Of a stretch of DNA of 36,215 nucleotides, positions 34,586 to 36,215 are shown in pieces. The position numbers and the translations under genes are program-made. The DNA lies in assembly GCF_937863595.1 (NCBI RefSeq), contig NZ_CALMGQ010000122.1, positions 1-36,215 on the forward strand, written 5' to 3'. This DNA is from an uncultured Cytophaga sp. GTDB lineage: Bacteria > Bacteroidota > Bacteroidia > Cytophagales > Cytophagaceae. The notes under the pieces were generated by a model. It was not told where the DNA came from, did no database searches, and was given only the letters and a program-made list of their open reading frames with translations. The first letter of the stretch is position 1; every line of letters starts with the position of its first letter.

Positions 34586-35037
34586 AGAATTCTGTACCAA
34601 CATTAAGTTTATTCATTCGAATATCATTCCAGAAATATCTCCTGTAAGTTCCCTTCATCGTATAGTTAAAATGCACTTAATACGTATGCATAACACAATA
34701 AGTATGCAAGCCAAGACTACTATCCATATCCATTCTTGTATGTTTAATGTCAAGTATATTATTGAAACGTTCATAATTATTTTTTCGTAATACCTACTCT
34801 ATTAATTAATTCAGCTATTAAACCTGTCCATCCTGTCTGGTGAGAAGCGCTAATACCGACAAAGCTCAATTTCCCTTAAAATAAAAAATACATTTTTTTA
34901 ATTTCTTGCTAAAGCAACAAAAATAAAAAGCTATATAGAAGATCGGAATAATATTAAAAATTCCAAACAACTATATAGCTTTCAAATACAACAATTAATA
35001 TAATTTACTTATTTATATAATAACAACTAAATTATAT
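34586..35037. other. Intergenic stretch without a recognisable gene
   Basis: Between the convergent phospholipase gene and the partial T9SS gene I see no credible gene on either strand. The only clear structure is the long hairpin at 34927-34982. No obvious terminator follows the phospholipase gene. Confidence 0.5.
34915..34982 (-). terminator. Large hairpin, probable terminator of the partial T9SS gene
   Basis: A perfect 12 bp inverted repeat (AAAGCTATATAG at 34927-34938, complement at 34971-34982) encloses a 32-base loop that holds a second short stem (GGAAT with ATTCC). On the minus strand it is followed by TTTATTTTTG. It lies 55 bases past the stop codon of the gene at 35038. Confidence 0.6.
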
Positions 35038-36215
35038 TTAATGAGCAACAATAATTTTCTTTGTAATAATACTTGAATATTGATTAATAAATAACACATA
35101 AGCACCATCTGACAAACCGCTCACATCCAATCGAGCATTCATGCTTTCAATTTGAATAGGTATTGAAATCTCTTCACCAAGAGTATTGGTTATTTTAAAG
35201 AAAGCACCAGTCAAGTCAATCCCAGACTCTACAATAAGTTCGCTCATCGCAGGAATTGGATAGATAATAGCAAACACATTATTCATTGAAGATCTTGTTG
35301 CCGTCGTCGTTGCTGTATTCGTAGTTATGTGTATAGGACTTGAAGTAGTTACTCCACCCAATGCATCCGTTGCCTTTACCTTAATTGAATGTGGCCCATC
35401 TGAAGGATTTATCCAAGTAAAGGCATATGGAGCAGAAGTACTTGACCCAATTACGACATCTCCATCCAAATATTCAACCAACACGATTGCCCCATCCACA
35501 TCTGTTACATCTGCTGTGATGGTTACGGGCGAAGTCACCGTTGCATTATCTTCGAAAGAAGTAATTTTTATTACAGAAGGTTGATCCTGACGTGTAGATA
35601 AAGATGTTATGACTGAGGTAGCAACACATTGAGATACGTTCTTAACTTGAACTGTATAATTACCTACTGTACCAGCAACATACGATGATTCTGTTCCAAC
35701 CTGCGTATTCCCATTAAACCATATATAACTTAATCCAGTACCAGTATTCGCATTCAATGTTACAGTAGAACCAGGTAAAATTGTTGTACTTCCAACTACT
35801 GATATTTCTGCTAGAGGAGCAGCGTTTACCGTTACTGTAATTTGCGCACGATTACTTTCGCAACTAGCTATGGATTGAGATACAAAATAATTAGTTGTAC
35901 CTATTGCACTCGTAGCTGGAATTGGTATTGAAGAAGAACCTGTTCCACCTGTAGAAGCGGTATACCATAATAAACCTGTACCACTTGCTGTTAAAGCTGA
36001 AGAAGTAGCATTCTGACAATAGGATACCGCTGCTGTTACTGTTGGTGTAGCTGGAGCGGCATTTACCGTTACTGCAATTTGAGCACGATTACTTTCACAA
36101 CCATTTGTGGATTGAGATACAAAATAATTAGTTGTACCTATTGCACTCGTAGCTGGAATTGGTGCTATAGAAGAACCTGTTCCGCCTGTAGAAGCGGTAT
36201 ACCATAATAAACCTG
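35038..36215 (-). CDS. 3' part of a large T9SS-secreted protein with Ig-like repeats (cut by window end)
   Basis: The reading frame stays open to the window edge, so only the C-terminal 392 residues are visible; a nominal start at 35757 (TTG) is inside the gene. From the N-terminal side there are two copies of a 79-residue Ig-like unit (LLWYTASTGGTGSS, PATSAIGTTNYFVSQS, CESNRAQI, VTVNAAP), then a PKD-like segment (GSTVTLNANTGTGLSYIWFN), an Ig-like domain (VIKITSFEDNATVTSPVTIT to about 35320) and a type A T9SS sorting domain (YPIPAMSELIVES, LSDGAYVLFI, ITKKIIVAH). The same kind of WYT-TGG Ig-like module occurs in the GH5 protein. The catalytic or binding part lies outside the window, so its function is not known. 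Confidence 0.85.
   Translation of the reverse strand, partial: GLLWYTASTGGTGSSIAPIPATSAIGTTNYFVSQSTNGCESNRAQIAVTVNAAPATPTVTAAVSYCQNATSSALTASGTGLLWYTASTGGTGSSSIPIPATSAIGTTNYFVSQSIASCESNRAQITVTVNAAPLAEISVVGSTTILPGSTVTLNANTGTGLSYIWFNGNTQVGTESSYVAGTVGNYTVQVKNVSQCVATSVITSLSTRQDQPSVIKITSFEDNATVTSPVTITADVTDVDGAIVLVEYLDGDVVIGSSTSAPYAFTWINPSDGPHSIKVKATDALGGVTTSSPIHITTNTATTTATRSSMNNVFAIIYPIPAMSELIVESGIDLTGAFFKITNTLGEEISIPIQIESMNARLDVSGLSDGAYVLFINQYSSIITKKIIVAH
35825..36215 (-). repeat. 237 bp near-identical coding repeat (one full and one partial copy)
   Basis: The segment 35825-36061 recurs from 36062 to the window end with few base changes, for example the shared stretch TAGAAGCGGTATACCATAAT. The period is 237 bases, 79 codons, in frame. 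More copies probably follow beyond the window edge. Confidence 0.85.

Noticed and set aside
35038..35757. A complete 239-residue gene starting at 35757
   Set aside because: The nominal start is a TTG inside a PKD-like segment and the frame stays open, with in-frame repeats, to the window end; it is the 3' end of a larger gene.

Overview
The window looks like a chromosomal segment of a member of the Bacteroidota, most probably a Cytophaga-type gliding cellulose degrader. The evidence is the AT-rich DNA, promoter motifs of the TAnnTTTG type, a fused CcoNO oxidase, many SPII lipoproteins, and two very large secreted proteins that end in type IX secretion (T9SS) sorting domains, one of them a GH5 cellulase-family enzyme. 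The species assignment is inference; no rRNA or tRNA gene is present in the window.

Layout: (1) 166-1200, a DUF4349 lipoprotein and its terminator, followed by a roughly 260 bp palindromic, MITE-like intergenic element. (2) 1618-8894, minus strand, a complete cbb3 cytochrome oxidase operon read in the order ccoS, ccoNO (fused), ccoQ, ccoP, ccoG, ccoH/fixH, a TauE/SafE-like membrane protein and hemN; ccoS (58 aa) is easy to miss. (3) 9058-9810, a divergent acyl-CoA desaturase that shares an FNR-like box with ccoS. (4) 9990-12660, a GbsR/MarR-type regulator, two paralogous small membrane proteins, a third membrane protein and a TIGR01777-type epimerase, with a repeated palindrome TTCAATA-N2-TATTGAA before the regulator and before the membrane-protein operon. 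(5) 12826-18345, minus strand, a second respiratory operon: FixL-like PAS histidine kinase, a response regulator fused to a CRP/FNR activator, the CcoI copper ATPase and a double-domain universal stress protein; two FNR-type boxes lie upstream. (6) 18545-22524, two lipoproteins, an M48 metalloprotease with an extra C-terminal region, and a coupled small outer-membrane-like protein. (7) 22625-27409, pheT, a short coiled-coil protein, zapA and rny. (8) 27655-36215, an acidic conserved protein, the 1685-residue GH5 protein with nine 93-residue repeats, an outer-membrane phospholipase A, and the 3' part of another giant repeat-containing T9SS cargo cut by the window end.

How the parts fit: the main theme is micro-oxic respiration. 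The cco operon supplies the oxidase and its assembly factors, hemN supplies oxygen-independent heme synthesis, and CcoI supplies copper. The FixL-like kinase and the REC-CRP fusion probably form a compact oxygen-sensing circuit in which one protein does the work of FixJ plus FixK. FNR-type palindromes upstream of both operons support one shared regulon. This regulatory link is inferred from gene order, conserved residues and DNA sites, not demonstrated.
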